In this document: piece by piece, positions 8,376-18,263 of the stretch
Position numbering within the stretch: the stretch's first letter is position 1
Layout of the letters: the number at the start of each line of letters is the position of its first letter
Origin: Muribaculum gordoncarteri
Lineage (GTDB): Bacteria > Bacteroidota > Bacteroidia > Bacteroidales > Muribaculaceae
Length of the DNA: 64,000 nucleotides
Assembly (NCBI RefSeq): GCF_004803695.1
Contig: NZ_CP039393.1
Span: 1,674,001-1,738,000, forward strand
Direction: 5' to 3'
Program-made: the position numbers and the translations under genes
The notes under the pieces: generated by a model
What the model was told of the DNA's origin: nothing
What the model saw: the letters and a program-made list of their open reading frames with translations, nothing else
Databases searched by the model: none

Positions 8376-9213
8376 ACGCACACTCCTGGGAGTGGCAATG
8401 GCAATGTTACTTTTTTCATGCGGAGGAAAGAACACCGACACTGAACGCGCCGAAGCGATAGTGAATCAGGCCGATTCAGCCATAACGGCAGGCGACTACG
8501 ACCTCGCCGTGACGCTGCTTGACACGTTGAAGTCACGCTATCCACGTGAAATAAAGGTTCAGCGCGGAGCCATGAATCTGCGTCCGAGAGCCATCGAAGG
8601 ACAAACCATACGACAAATCGAGATTACCGACAGCATGCTCGCGGCCAGCAGCTATCGCCGCGACTCGATGATGAACTATTTCTCGTTTGTAAACAATCCC
8701 GAGCTCGTCGAGGGCTACTACGTAATCAAAGAGTATGCCAACTCCTCGCTGTTTAACCGCACCGGAGTTGAAGCCCGCATCACTCCCGAAGGCGAATTTT
8801 ACATAATCTCCTCGCTTAACGCCAAGCCGGTAAAGCACACATCGCTGTCGCTTAAAAATCAGGCCGGAGAGGTAAGCACCGCCACAGTGGACTATGACGG
8901 CGACCGCAATTACCGCTCGGGCGGCACCGAGATGATAACATTTGTAGGAGCAGAGTGCGACACTCTCGGACAATTCCTTACCGACAACCGGGGAGCCGCC
9001 ACTACGCTTATATTCAACGGCGCGAAATCCTACTCCACTCCGCTGTCAAAGCTCGACCGAAAATCAATCGAGCAGACCTACGAAATGGCAAATGTATTGA
9101 CCGAGAACCGCAAGCTTAATTTAAAGCGTGATTTTCTTGACCGACAACTGCAAGTGGCACGCGACCAGATAGCACGAACCACTCAAGAGCCGGCTGCCGA
9201 CGACAAGGACTAA
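8356..9213 (+). CDS. Lipoprotein of unknown function, coupled to rel
   Basis: 285 residues. The N-terminus has a lipobox (LLFSCGG, Cys at about 22), so the mature protein should be lipid-anchored. An early helical stretch, ADSAITAGDYDLAVTLLDTLKSRYPREIKVQ in two overlapping pieces, resembles a single TPR-like hairpin; the middle is probably beta-rich and the C-terminus a charged helix (NRKLNLKRDFLDRQLQ). Homologues are common beside rel in Bacteroidales as uncharacterised proteins, as far as I recall. The ATG lies 20 bases inside the end of rel, implying translational coupling. Its stop overlaps the convergent hydrolase gene by four bases. Confidence 0.75.
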   Translation: MYNVANKRTLLGVAMAMLLFSCGGKNTDTERAEAIVNQADSAITAGDYDLAVTLLDTLKSRYPREIKVQRGAMNLRPRAIEGQTIRQIEITDSMLAASSYRRDSMMNYFSFVNNPELVEGYYVIKEYANSSLFNRTGVEARITPEGEFYIISSLNAKPVKHTSLSLKNQAGEVSTATVDYDGDRNYRSGGTEMITFVGAECDTLGQFLTDNRGAATTLIFNGAKSYSTPLSKLDRKSIEQTYEMANVLTENRKLNLKRDFLDRQLQVARDQIARTTQEPAADDKD

Positions 9214-10208
9214 AGTCCTTGCCTGTCGAGCCACTTGAATATGTAGTCGTACAAAGCCTCACGCACGTTCTTCTTCGACAGAACGAGGTCGTGCATTCCT
9301 CCGTTGACTTTAATTTCGGTTATATCCCATCCGAGCCGACGGCCATACTTTGATATATCATCGACATCGAGCACAGCATCGGTAACGGCATACTGCGTGT
9401 CGTCATCGCCCTTCTTATAGGAGCGGTCGGAGTGCATGAGCAGTATAGGAATCTTTATGTCCTCGCCGTTTTGAAGCATCCCCTGCCCCATATCGATTGC
9501 CCTGACCCACCCGGCATCCACATCAGGCGACACGATGAACTTCCATTGGGTGTTGAAATCCCATTCACCGCCATACTGCTTCAGCACGCTTTCAGCATAT
9601 TTGCTCGACCCGCCCTGCGGTATCCTGATGTCGGGGAATGCATTGCCGATTGTCGACACAGCCGGCACAAGAAACTTCTCTTGGAACGAGGACAGGTTCC
9701 AATCCAGAAACGGACTGTTGAGAATCAACGCTCTTATGTCGGAATCGGGATTGGAGGCCATGTAGAGCGACGTCGTCAATCCTCCCGTAGAGTGACCCAT
9801 CAATATTATCTCGTCGATACCGTCGCCCTTCATTTGGGCTATAGCCGAATCTATGTCGGCAAAGTACTCCTTCATGTCACGCACTTGAAACGGTTTCTGC
9901 CCCGGGAGGAGCGAACGGCCGTATTTGCGCAGATCCACGGCATAGAAGTTATAACATGAATCGACAAAACGGTCACCCATCTCAGCCTGGAAGAAATAGT
10001 CGTTGAAGCCGTGCACATAGAGTACGCCCTTGTTACCGCCGCACGACGACAGCTTACGTATAATGGTCGACCTCACCTGACCGCTGTAGTCATCGGGCTG
10101 GTCAACATAACGCATTTCATATCCGTCGCCGAGCACATCGGGTCGCCATTGAGCCAACGAGGACAATGTAAGAGCCGCGCCCGACAGAAACATCAAAGAC
10201 CTTTTCAT
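9210..10208 (-). CDS. Secreted alpha/beta hydrolase (lysophospholipase/serine aminopeptidase S33-like)
   Basis: 332 residues from the ATG at 10208, which gives a signal peptide ending SSLAQW. The fold signature is visible: GVLYVHGFNDYF for the oxyanion strand, nucleophile elbow GHSTGG (Ser140), an acid in LLMHSDRSYKKGDDD and the catalytic His in NGGMHDLVLS near the end. The spacing fits the Hydrolase_4/monoacylglycerol-lipase group. It is probably periplasmic or surface-exposed; the substrate is unknown. Its stop overlaps that of the convergent lipoprotein gene. Confidence 0.8.
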   Translation of the reverse strand: MKRSLMFLSGAALTLSSLAQWRPDVLGDGYEMRYVDQPDDYSGQVRSTIIRKLSSCGGNKGVLYVHGFNDYFFQAEMGDRFVDSCYNFYAVDLRKYGRSLLPGQKPFQVRDMKEYFADIDSAIAQMKGDGIDEIILMGHSTGGLTTSLYMASNPDSDIRALILNSPFLDWNLSSFQEKFLVPAVSTIGNAFPDIRIPQGGSSKYAESVLKQYGGEWDFNTQWKFIVSPDVDAGWVRAIDMGQGMLQNGEDIKIPILLMHSDRSYKKGDDDTQYAVTDAVLDVDDISKYGRRLGWDITEIKVNGGMHDLVLSKKNVREALYDYIFKWLDRQGL

Positions 10209-10268
10209 AACTGTAATCCGCTTTTTTAACATAACGAGAAGCATTGTCACACTGTTCATCATAAAAAT

Positions 10269-10300
10269 GAAAAAGGGCCTTGCTGAGAAGACCCTTTTTC
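10269..10300 (-). terminator. Rho-independent terminator of alaS
   Basis: GAAAAAGGG pairs with CCCTTTTTC (with an inner CTT/AAG) and the descending arm provides a U run, 18 bases after the alaS stop. Confidence 0.75.
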
Positions 10301-10317
10301 GTTATCGTAAAAATTAC

Positions 10318-12939
10318 TTATAGTCCGAGTATCGAGTGCATCTTTTCATACGCAGCCGAAATGCCGTCCTTGTTCTTACCTCCGGCCTGAGCAAATCCCG
10401 GCTGTCCGCCGCCACCGCCCTGGATAAGCTTGGCAGCCTCGCGCACTGTTGTCGAAGCATTCATGCCGTCAGCCACGAGGTCCTCGGTTATCATCAATGT
10501 CAGCAACGGTTTCTCGGCGGGATCCATGGTAGCGCCGATGAATACAGTGTGCTCGGGCGACTTGGCACGAACACCAAACGCTACATTCTTCACCACTTCG
10601 GGAAGTCGCAGGCCTGTCAGCTCTACCACCTTGATGCCGTTGACCTCACGAGCCTTGGCAAGGAGTTCGTTGGTAAGCACATTCACACGCTCCTTGAAGT
10701 ACTCCTCGGCCTGATGCTTCAGCTCGGCATTCTCGTCGATTGACTTGCGCAATGCCTGAACGAGGTCGGGAACATTGTTGAACATGCTGCCTATCTCGCG
10801 GAGAGTGTCCTGCATCTTGTCAAGCATATCCTCGACACGGCCACCGGTCACAGCCTCAATTCGGCGTATTCCGGCTGCGATGCTGCTCTCCGAGATTATC
10901 TTTATCATTCCTATGTTGCCGGTGTTGTCGACATGTGTACCACCGCAAAGCTCAACCGATGAACCGTAACGGATCACACGCACCTCGTCACCGTATTTCT
11001 CACCGAAGAGAGCCATTGCACCCATTTCACGAGCCTTGTCGATGGGCACACAACGCTTCTCGTCACGCGGTATAGCTGCACGCACACGGCTGTTGGCAAG
11101 ATGCTCCACGCGACGGATCTCCTCAGGCGTCAGCTTCTGGAAATGCGAGAAGTCGAAGCGGAGCACATCGGGTGACACAAACGAGCCTCGCTGCTCTACA
11201 TGTGTACCGAGAACCTCACGGAGTGCCTCATGCAAGAGGTGGGTTGCGGTGTGGTTGCTCGATATAGCCTTACGGGCTTCTTCGTCGATTTCAGCCTCAA
11301 ACACGGCTTCAATGTCGGCGGGAAGCTTCTTGGTAAGATGAACACCCATTCCGTTTTCACGCTTGGTATCGTAGATTTCCACAATGTCGTCACCGTTTAC
11401 AAGACGGCCGCGGTCACCTACCTGACCACCCATTTCGGCATAGAACGGAGTTACCGAAAGTACTATCTGATAGAACTCATTGTTTTTCTGCTTAACCTTG
11501 CGATAACGCAAAATGCGTGTGGGAGTCTTGGTCATGTCATAGCCTACAAACTCCTGCTCACCGTCACGCACTACGACCCAGTCGCCGGTTTCAACAGCAG
11601 CGGCGTTACGGGCACGAGCCTTCTGTGCAGCCATTTCGCTGTCAAACTCAGCCTGATCGAGCGTCATGCCGTTCTCCTTAAGTATAAGTTCAGTAAGGTC
11701 GAGGGGGAATCCGTAGGTGTCATAGAGTATGAACGCCTCCTTACCCGAAATCTCGTTCTTGTCCTCCTTCTTGGCACTTGCAATGGCCGAATCAAGGAGG
11801 CGGATACCGTTTTCAAGGGTGCGAAGGAATGCATCTTCTTCCTCCTTGATTACCTTCATTATGAGGTCACGCTGCTTGGGAAGTTCGGGATAAGCCTCGC
11901 CCATGCTGTCGATGAGTGTGTCGACAAGACGATACATGAATGCCTGCTTTTGGTCAAGGAACGTATAAGCGTAACGCACGGCACGACGCAAAATGCGGCG
12001 AATCACATATCCGGCCTTTGCGTTTCCGGGAAGCTGTGAGTCGGCGATCGAGAATGCAATTGTGCGCACATGGTCGGCGATTACACGCATCGCAACATCC
12101 ACCTTGGCATCCTCACCATACTTCTTTCCTGCCAACTCACCTATCTTGTTGATAAGCGGAGTGAACACATCGGTGTCGTAGTTGGATTTCTTTCCTTGCA
12201 GAGCCATGCAGAGTCGTTCAAATCCCATACCTGTGTCGATAACCTTGGCGGGAAGCGGCTCAAGCGAACCGTCGACCTTGCGGTTATACTGCATGAACAC
12301 GAGGTTCCATATCTCGATTACCTGAGGATGATCGTGATTCACAAGGTCACGGCCCGGCACCGCGGCACGCTCTTCAGGTGAACGGAGGTCGATGTGAATC
12401 TCCGAGCAGGGGCCGCAAGGACCCGTATCGCCCATTTCCCAGAAGTTATCATGCTTGTTACCATTGATTATATGGCTTTCGGGAAGATGCTTTGCCCATA
12501 TTGAAGCAGCCTCGTCATCACGGCTGAGTCCTTCGGCAGGCGAACCCTCGAACACTGTTGCATAGAGCACATCGGGGTTAAGCTTAAGCACATCGACCAG
12601 ATATTCCCATGCCCAGTCAATTGCCTCCTGCTTGAAGTAGTCGCCAAACGACCAGTTTCCAAGCATCTCGAACATGGTGTGGTGATAGGTGTCCATTCCC
12701 ACCTCTTCGAGGTCGTTATGCTTGCCGCTTACACGAAGACATTTCTGAGAATCGGCTACTCTCCTGTGCTTCGCCGCGACATTACCGAGTATGATGTCCT
12801 TGAACTGGTTCATGCCGGCATTGGTGAACATCAATGTCGGGTCGTCCTTGATTACCATCGGAGCCGAAGGGACAATCTGGTGTCCCTTGCTGCGGAAGAA
12901 GTCCTTGTAGGATTCTCGTATTTCCTTTGCAGTTAGCAT
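10318..12939 (-). CDS. alaS: Alanyl-tRNA synthetase
   Basis: 873 residues, full length. The N-terminal class II catalytic domain begins [14 protein letters not shown], with [22 protein letters not shown] as motif 2 region. The editing domain carries both zinc-type motifs, HTATHLLH and CGGTHV, which hydrolyse mischarged Ser- and Gly-tRNA(Ala). The C-terminal part ends in the Gly-rich [14 protein letters not shown] segment of C-Ala. It charges tRNA(Ala) in the cytoplasm. It is divergent from the M23 peptidase gene, with a TAATTTTG box at 13014-13021 on its own strand. Confidence 0.97.
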   Translation of the reverse strand: MLTAKEIRESYKDFFRSKGHQIVPSAPMVIKDDPTLMFTNAGMNQFKDIILGNVAAKHRRVADSQKCLRVSGKHNDLEEVGMDTYHHTMFEMLGNWSFGDYFKQEAIDWAWEYLVDVLKLNPDVLYATVFEGSPAEGLSRDDEAASIWAKHLPESHIINGNKHDNFWEMGDTGPCGPCSEIHIDLRSPEERAAVPGRDLVNHDHPQVIEIWNLVFMQYNRKVDGSLEPLPAKVIDTGMGFERLCMALQGKKSNYDTDVFTPLINKIGELAGKKYGEDAKVDVAMRVIADHVRTIAFSIADSQLPGNAKAGYVIRRILRRAVRYAYTFLDQKQAFMYRLVDTLIDSMGEAYPELPKQRDLIMKVIKEEEDAFLRTLENGIRLLDSAIASAKKEDKNEISGKEAFILYDTYGFPLDLTELILKENGMTLDQAEFDSEMAAQKARARNAAAVETGDWVVVRDGEQEFVGYDMTKTPTRILRYRKVKQKNNEFYQIVLSVTPFYAEMGGQVGDRGRLVNGDDIVEIYDTKRENGMGVHLTKKLPADIEAVFEAEIDEEARKAISSNHTATHLLHEALREVLGTHVEQRGSFVSPDVLRFDFSHFQKLTPEEIRRVEHLANSRVRAAIPRDEKRCVPIDKAREMGAMALFGEKYGDEVRVIRYGSSVELCGGTHVDNTGNIGMIKIISESSIAAGIRRIEAVTGGRVEDMLDKMQDTLREIGSMFNNVPDLVQALRKSIDENAELKHQAEEYFKERVNVLTNELLAKAREVNGIKVVELTGLRLPEVVKNVAFGVRAKSPEHTVFIGATMDPAEKPLLTLMITEDLVADGMNASTTVREAAKLIQGGGGGQPGFAQAGGKNKDGISAAYEKMHSILGL

Positions 12940-12990
12940 TTTATATGACTATAATTTAATTATGAATTAGCTTATATGAGTATTATTCAC

Positions 12991-13041
12991 TATATTTGCG
13001 GTGAAATAATCCGCAAAATTAGTTGAATAATATTACTTTTG
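12991..13041. promoter_or_regulatory. Divergent promoter region alaS / M23 peptidase
   Basis: Three -7 boxes fit TAnnTTTG: TATATTTG at 12991-12998 (+), TAATTTTG at 13014-13021 (-, for alaS) and TACTTTTG at 13034-13041 (+, 30 bases before the peptidase ATG). A small GCGG/CCGC inverted repeat lies between the first two. Confidence 0.5.
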
Positions 13042-13071
13042 CAAGTCATTCAACGCGCCAATCAGCACAAA

Positions 13072-14043
13072 ATGAGCAAAAAAGTATTTTACCGATATAA
13101 CCCGGCCAACGATAAATATGAACGAGTGTACCCGTCACGGCGAAGCCGTATATGGGGTATCGCCCGCAACACGTTCATGGGCATAGTCATCAGCGCGGCC
13201 CTTTTCAGCATCATTTACTATTGGATTGGAACTCCCGCCGAACAGCGGCTACGCGAGGAAAACGAGCAACTCAACACACAGCTCGACATTCTCAACCGCC
13301 GACTCGACGCGTCACTCGGCCTGATGAACGACATCTCGGAACGTGACGACAACTTCTATCGCGTTATAATGGGTACCGAGCGCGTGTCGAGAGCCAAGCG
13401 TTACGCCGGATTCGAGAACGAAAACCACTACAACCACCTCAACACCCTGCACGATGCCGAGCTGATAAAGAACCTCACGCGCAAGATGGACATGCTTGAC
13501 AGGCAACTGTATGTGCAGATAAAATCATTTGACGAGCTGCAGAAGCTTGCGGAAACCAACAAGGACCGAATACGCCACATCCCGTCGATACAGCCCATAG
13601 CCCAGAAACACATGCGCAAAATGGCTTCGGGCTACGGAACGCGTCGCGACCCGATATACGGCACTCGCAAGTTTCACGAAGGGCTTGACTTTGCCGCCGA
13701 CAAGGGTACTCCTGTATATGCAACCGCCGACGGCAAAGTGGTGAACGCCTCATGGGAAAGCGGCTACGGCAACCTCGTTGAGATTGACCACGGCTACGGC
13801 TATGTCACACGCTATGCCCATCTCAGCAAGTTCAAGGTCAAGGAGGGCCAGACCGTGAAACGCGGTGACCTCATAGCCGAAACGGGAAATACGGGAAAAT
13901 CCACAGGACCCCACCTGCACTATGAGGTGCGTTACAACGGGACGCCGCAGAATCCCATCAACTACTACTTCATGGACATAACGCCCGAACAATATAATCA
14001 ATTGATTCTTGAAGCTGAAAATGCAGGACACGTAATGGACTGA
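13072..14043 (+). CDS. M23-family murein metallopeptidase
   Basis: 323 residues from the ATG at 13072. There is one N-terminal membrane segment (residues about 30-50), a periplasmic coiled coil (REENEQLNTQLDILNRRLD), then a LytM/M23 domain: HEGLDFAADKGTPVYATADGKV in two pieces supplies the His and Asp zinc ligands, and GPHLHYEV the HxH. All metal ligands are present, so it should be an active peptidoglycan DD-endopeptidase or a divisome-type activator anchored in the inner membrane. The MerR-type gene begins three bases after its stop, indicating an operon. Confidence 0.9.
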   Translation: MSKKVFYRYNPANDKYERVYPSRRSRIWGIARNTFMGIVISAALFSIIYYWIGTPAEQRLREENEQLNTQLDILNRRLDASLGLMNDISERDDNFYRVIMGTERVSRAKRYAGFENENHYNHLNTLHDAELIKNLTRKMDMLDRQLYVQIKSFDELQKLAETNKDRIRHIPSIQPIAQKHMRKMASGYGTRRDPIYGTRKFHEGLDFAADKGTPVYATADGKVVNASWESGYGNLVEIDHGYGYVTRYAHLSKFKVKEGQTVKRGDLIAETGNTGKSTGPHLHYEVRYNGTPQNPINYYFMDITPEQYNQLILEAENAGHVMD

Positions 14044-14046
14044 GTT

Positions 14047-14382
14047 ATGGATGAAATAGGCAAGAAATACTATAAAATCAGAGAAGTGGCCGAGATGACC
14101 GGACTGCCCTTGTCGACACTGCGATATTGGGAAAGCCGCTTTACAATAATCAAGCCCAAACGTAACGAACACGGCACACGCTTCTACACTACATCCGATG
14201 TCGAGAAGATAAGGATGGTCTACTTCCTTGTAAAGGAGAAGGGGCTGAAACTTGAAGCCGCGCAAGAGCAACTGAAGAACAACCATTCAGGCGTGTCGCG
14301 ACATGCAGCCGCCATCGACAGACTCAAGGCAATAAGAGCCGAACTTCAGTCGATGCTGGACGCCATGAGCCGGTTGCGTTGA
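14047..14382 (+). CDS. MerR-family transcriptional regulator (short form)
   Basis: 111 residues. The winged HTH of the MerR family is at about residues 6-75: YYKIREVAEMTGLPLSTLRYW, then KRNEHGTRFYTTSDVEKI. A short helix follows (LKLEAAQEQLKNN) and a C-terminal coiled coil for dimerisation. No effector domain or metal-binding Cys pair is present. This architecture is widespread in Bacteroidetes directly after an M23 peptidase gene; its targets are unknown. The stop is two bases from the stop of the convergent TonB receptor gene. Confidence 0.88.
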   Translation: MDEIGKKYYKIREVAEMTGLPLSTLRYWESRFTIIKPKRNEHGTRFYTTSDVEKIRMVYFLVKEKGLKLEAAQEQLKNNHSGVSRHAAAIDRLKAIRAELQSMLDAMSRLR

Positions 14383-14384
14383 CA

Positions 14385-16784
14385 TCAAAAATCGACGGTA
14401 AGCCTCACATTTAACATTCTTCGCGTGAGTGAATTGGGTACAGCATAGCTGACATCATCGGCCGTCTTAACCCAATAATAGCTGCCGACATTGGATATGT
14501 CAAACAGATTGAAGCAATCGACTCCCAGCCACATTGAGTTTATGAAACGGCGTCTACGACCGTCGGCATTGTCGATTTCGGGCAGAATATTGTAGGCCAG
14601 GCCTATGTCCACTCGCTTATAGGGCGATGTGCGGAAATACCCCTTGTCACGGGTTGAATGTGGCATCGTCACCGGCAGTCCGTCGGCAAATATACCCCTC
14701 AGATTTACTTTCATGCGTGGAATGCGGGGGAAATAATCGGTAAAATAGAGCGCTACGCTGTAACGCCGGTCGTTGGGCAGCGGCACTTTGACTCCGTTGA
14801 TGGTTTCTTGCGACTTCATCACCGACAGGCTCAGCCATGAATCGCTTCCGGGCACAAACTCTCCGAAAAGCCGCAGGTCAAGACCTGCCGCATATCCGCT
14901 TGACGAATTGTCGCCGGCATACACAATGCGCAGATTGTCGATTTCGTAGGGATTGAGCCGTGACAATGCTTTGCAGTAGGCTTCGGCCGACAATTTGAAT
15001 GGACGGTTGAACGCCCTGAACGTATAGTCGCTGCCTATGATGAACTGCACGCTACGCTGCGCTTTTATATCCTTGTTAAGTGTCACCGACGAATTGCCGT
15101 GCTCGTCGGTCACGATGCGTCGAAGTTCCTTGTAAAATGGTGACTGATAGTATAGTCCCGTGGCAAATCGGAACGCCCAGTTGCTGCCGCTTGCCGGAAC
15201 ATAGCCTATATTCAATCGAGGGCTTATCAGCAGCTCACGGTTAAAATCCCAATATGACACACGCACACCGCCGTTAAGGCTGAAAAATCCGCGTCCGTTA
15301 TCGATGCGATAGGTGTCCTGAAGGAATGCCATGACTCGGTTGCTCGACAATGAATTGTCGGACGACATATTATAAAGCATCAGCAAATCACCCGCACTGT
15401 TTCCGGGCAATGAGAATCCCGCCGAGTCACGCAGCTCCCATTCACGACTGAACTCGCTTACCGATTCATGATTTAGCGTAACCCCATAATCAATCATGTG
15501 ACGCGACACGGCATTGCGGCCCTGCAACGACATTGAGTATACGGTAGCCTTGAGTCGGTCACGTGCATGCTCATGGTAACGACCCACCCCTATAGGAGCG
15601 TCATCATCGTCATTCATCGCGTCATCAAGCCAGTATTCACCCGTAATGTCGTAAGCTATAAGTTCATTGGAGCGATTGCCCGAGAACAACAATGTATATC
15701 CCGACGAACGTGACGGCACATAATTTAACGCCAATGCGCCAAACCACGTTTCAAACTTGTCGTGTTCATGACCGTCGAAATAGACATTGAAGTGCTTTAC
15801 ATCATCGACCGTACCGAACTTAGTCGTGCGGTTACGTGGAGTGAACCTGTAACTGTTAAGGGCGATGTTGCCGAGCAACGACACCTTGAACCGCTCGTCA
15901 AGATTCACCTCTATCTTAGTCTGATAATCGAAGTAACGCGGATCATACTCACCTTTTTCATCGCCTGTTGCAAGAAGTGACGCGTTACGTTTATACCGCA
16001 ATCCGTGAAGCTGTGAAAACCGATCGATTCCCTGCCCTATGCAAAGCTCGGCTCCCATAAGACCCAATGACACATTTCCGTCCAGTCCATGAGGTCGGCG
16101 GTAAGTTATGTCGAGAGCCGACGACATCTTATCGGAATATGCCGCCGGAAAGCCTCCGGTCGAGAATATCAGCTTGTCAACCATCGAAGGATTGATGACG
16201 CTCAGCCCCTCCTGCTGTCCGTTGGTGACGAGCAACCTGCGAAAAAGCTCCACGCCGTCGACATAGACACTGTTTTCATCGTAGGAGCCGCCGCGTACCG
16301 AATAAGCCGACGACAATTCATCGGATGGAGTAACGCCGGCAAATGTCGACAGCATCGACTCGACGCTCCCACCCGTTACATCGGGCGAATGTCGGTAGGC
16401 ATCGGCATCGACCTGCTGCATCGAGCCGAGTTGCTTCTTGTACTCAGCAATCTGCACCTCACGCAATTGGCGCGAGGCCTTTTTGAGTTTCATGTTGACT
16501 GCAAGATCGTTGCCTCGCACCTTCACAAGCTTGCGCTCGCCGTCACGATAACCGATACATGAAAAGAGAATACGCAACGTATCGGCAGCCGGAGCGGTCA
16601 GCCTATAACGCCCCTCGGCATCGGTGTTTACACCTACCGATGTCCCGGCCACCCTTACCGTGGCAAACTCGATGGGATGATTCCGCTCATCGGTTACCCG
16701 ACCGTGTATCCTTGTTTGCGGGAAGCAACAGAGTGCGCCCGACAATATAGAAATAATCAATAATGTGATGCGTATGACAGGCAT
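14385..16784 (-). CDS. TonB-dependent outer membrane receptor with an N-terminal carboxypeptidase-regulatory-like domain
   Basis: 799 residues from the ATG at 16784, chosen because it gives the signal peptide MPVIRITLLIISILSGALCC. The CarboxypepD_reg-like domain (HGRVTDERNHPIEFATVRV) is followed by a plug (VESMLSTFAGVTPSDELSSAYSVRGG in pieces, then VYVDGVELF) and a long 22-strand-type barrel ending in an aromatic residue (LNVRLTVDF). No SusD partner is adjacent, so it is more likely a receptor for a siderophore, cofactor or small molecule than a glycan importer. It is divergent from ugd. Confidence 0.85.
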   Translation of the reverse strand: MPVIRITLLIISILSGALCCFPQTRIHGRVTDERNHPIEFATVRVAGTSVGVNTDAEGRYRLTAPAADTLRILFSCIGYRDGERKLVKVRGNDLAVNMKLKKASRQLREVQIAEYKKQLGSMQQVDADAYRHSPDVTGGSVESMLSTFAGVTPSDELSSAYSVRGGSYDENSVYVDGVELFRRLLVTNGQQEGLSVINPSMVDKLIFSTGGFPAAYSDKMSSALDITYRRPHGLDGNVSLGLMGAELCIGQGIDRFSQLHGLRYKRNASLLATGDEKGEYDPRYFDYQTKIEVNLDERFKVSLLGNIALNSYRFTPRNRTTKFGTVDDVKHFNVYFDGHEHDKFETWFGALALNYVPSRSSGYTLLFSGNRSNELIAYDITGEYWLDDAMNDDDDAPIGVGRYHEHARDRLKATVYSMSLQGRNAVSRHMIDYGVTLNHESVSEFSREWELRDSAGFSLPGNSAGDLLMLYNMSSDNSLSSNRVMAFLQDTYRIDNGRGFFSLNGGVRVSYWDFNRELLISPRLNIGYVPASGSNWAFRFATGLYYQSPFYKELRRIVTDEHGNSSVTLNKDIKAQRSVQFIIGSDYTFRAFNRPFKLSAEAYCKALSRLNPYEIDNLRIVYAGDNSSSGYAAGLDLRLFGEFVPGSDSWLSLSVMKSQETINGVKVPLPNDRRYSVALYFTDYFPRIPRMKVNLRGIFADGLPVTMPHSTRDKGYFRTSPYKRVDIGLAYNILPEIDNADGRRRRFINSMWLGVDCFNLFDISNVGSYYWVKTADDVSYAVPNSLTRRMLNVRLTVDF

Positions 16785-16906
16785 GCGTGATGAATTTACA
16801 CCTAAATAACGTGACGCTGTGCCATTAAGTATGTAATGCGACAAAAAATGTAGCACTTGCCCCAAACCTATTAATATCAACATCCCCATTTATTAATTTT
16901 ATTCAT

Positions 16907-16914
16907 TAATTTTG
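16907..16914 (+). promoter_or_regulatory. -7 box for ugd
   Basis: TAATTTTG followed by CATCA, 20 bases before the ugd ATG. The extended form TAATTTTGCATCA recurs at 20464 and 25819. Confidence 0.55.
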
Positions 16915-16933
16915 CATCAAATTATAGCTGAAT

Positions 16934-18244
16934 ATGAAAATAGCAATTGTAGGAACCGGATATGTAGGCCTCGTATCGGGTGCTTGTTTTGCCGAGGTCG
17001 GCATTGATGTGACATGCGTCGACATCGACAAGCGTAAGATCGACAACCTCATCAACGGCACAATACCCATATATGAGCCCGGACTCGACGACCTGGTGTC
17101 ACGCAACGTGAAAGAAGGGCGACTGCATTTCACCACCGACCTTAAAGAGTGCCTTGACGAGGTGGAAGTAGTGTTCAGCGCAGTGGGCACGCCTCCCGAC
17201 GAGGACGGCAGCGCCGACCTGAAATATGTGCTTGATGTTGCGCGCACATTCGGCCGCAACATCAACAAATACACCATACTCGTAACCAAAAGCACGGTTC
17301 CGGTGGGCACTTCAGCCAAAATAAAGGCCGAGATAAACCGAGAGCTCGCCGAGCGTGGTATGTCGGTTCCCTTTGAGGTGGCCTCAAACCCCGAATTTCT
17401 AAAAGAAGGAGCCGCGATAAAGGACTTCATGTCGCCCGATCGCGTAGTAATAGGCATCGAGAGTGACCGCGCACGCAAAGTAATGGAGCGCCTCTATCGT
17501 CCGTTTCTGCTCAACAATTTCCGCGTAATATTCATGGATATCGCATCGGCCGAGATGACAAAATATGCAGCCAACTCAATGCTGGCGACACGCATATCGT
17601 TCATGAACGACATAGCCAACCTGTGTGAGCTTGTGGGTGCCGATGTAAACATGGTGCGCAAAGGCATAGGCACCGATGTGAGAATAGGCAACAAGTTCCT
17701 CTATGCCGGCTGCGGATACGGCGGTTCATGCTTCCCCAAGGATGTAAAGGCGCTAATACACACAGGAAAGGAGCATGGCTACAAGATGCGCATAATTGAG
17801 GCTGTCGAGGAGGTCAACGAACTCCAAAAATCAATCGTGTTCCGTAAGCTTAAAGATGCCCTAGGCGACCTTAAAGGCCGACGCATAGGCATGTGGGGAC
17901 TTGCCTTCAAGCCTGAAACCGACGACATGCGCGAGGCTCCCGCGCTTGTTGTAATCGAGAAGCTTCTCGAAGCCGGAGCCACCGTCGTGGCCTACGACCC
18001 CGTGGCCGTGCCCGAAGCACGCCGACGACTGGGCGACCGCATCGAGTATGCCCTCGACATGTATGACACGGCAGTGGATGCCGACGCAATAGCACTGATG
18101 ACCGAGTGGAAGCAATTCAGAGTACCGTCATGGAACGTACTGCACAAGGTGATGCGCGGCAACATAATCGTTGACGGACGCAACATATACGATCCAGCCG
18201 AACTTGCCGAGGAGGGATTTGAGTACCACTGCATTGGTAAATGA
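16934..18244 (+). CDS. ugd: UDP-glucose 6-dehydrogenase family protein
   Basis: 436 residues. NAD-binding GTGYVGLVSG is at residues 7-16, STVPVGT and FLKEGAAIKDF lie in the middle, and the catalytic Cys266 sits in GCGYGGSCFPKD. The C-terminal domain carries the AFKPETDDMREAPA motif. It oxidises a UDP-sugar (glucose in the classic enzyme) twice to the uronic acid for capsule or exopolysaccharide synthesis. It is followed by a sugar aminotransferase and a HAD phosphatase, which supports a nucleotide-sugar role. Whether the substrate is UDP-glucose or an N-acetylated sugar cannot be fixed from sequence alone. Confidence 0.92.
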   Translation: MKIAIVGTGYVGLVSGACFAEVGIDVTCVDIDKRKIDNLINGTIPIYEPGLDDLVSRNVKEGRLHFTTDLKECLDEVEVVFSAVGTPPDEDGSADLKYVLDVARTFGRNINKYTILVTKSTVPVGTSAKIKAEINRELAERGMSVPFEVASNPEFLKEGAAIKDFMSPDRVVIGIESDRARKVMERLYRPFLLNNFRVIFMDIASAEMTKYAANSMLATRISFMNDIANLCELVGADVNMVRKGIGTDVRIGNKFLYAGCGYGGSCFPKDVKALIHTGKEHGYKMRIIEAVEEVNELQKSIVFRKLKDALGDLKGRRIGMWGLAFKPETDDMREAPALVVIEKLLEAGATVVAYDPVAVPEARRRLGDRIEYALDMYDTAVDADAIALMTEWKQFRVPSWNVLHKVMRGNIIVDGRNIYDPAELAEEGFEYHCIGK

Positions 18245-18263
18245 CTGTAAAAACGCATTTATT

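Noticed and set aside
11200-12039. 279-codon open frame opposite alaS
   Set aside because: Composition follows alaS codon structure on the other strand; alaS motifs are unbroken there.
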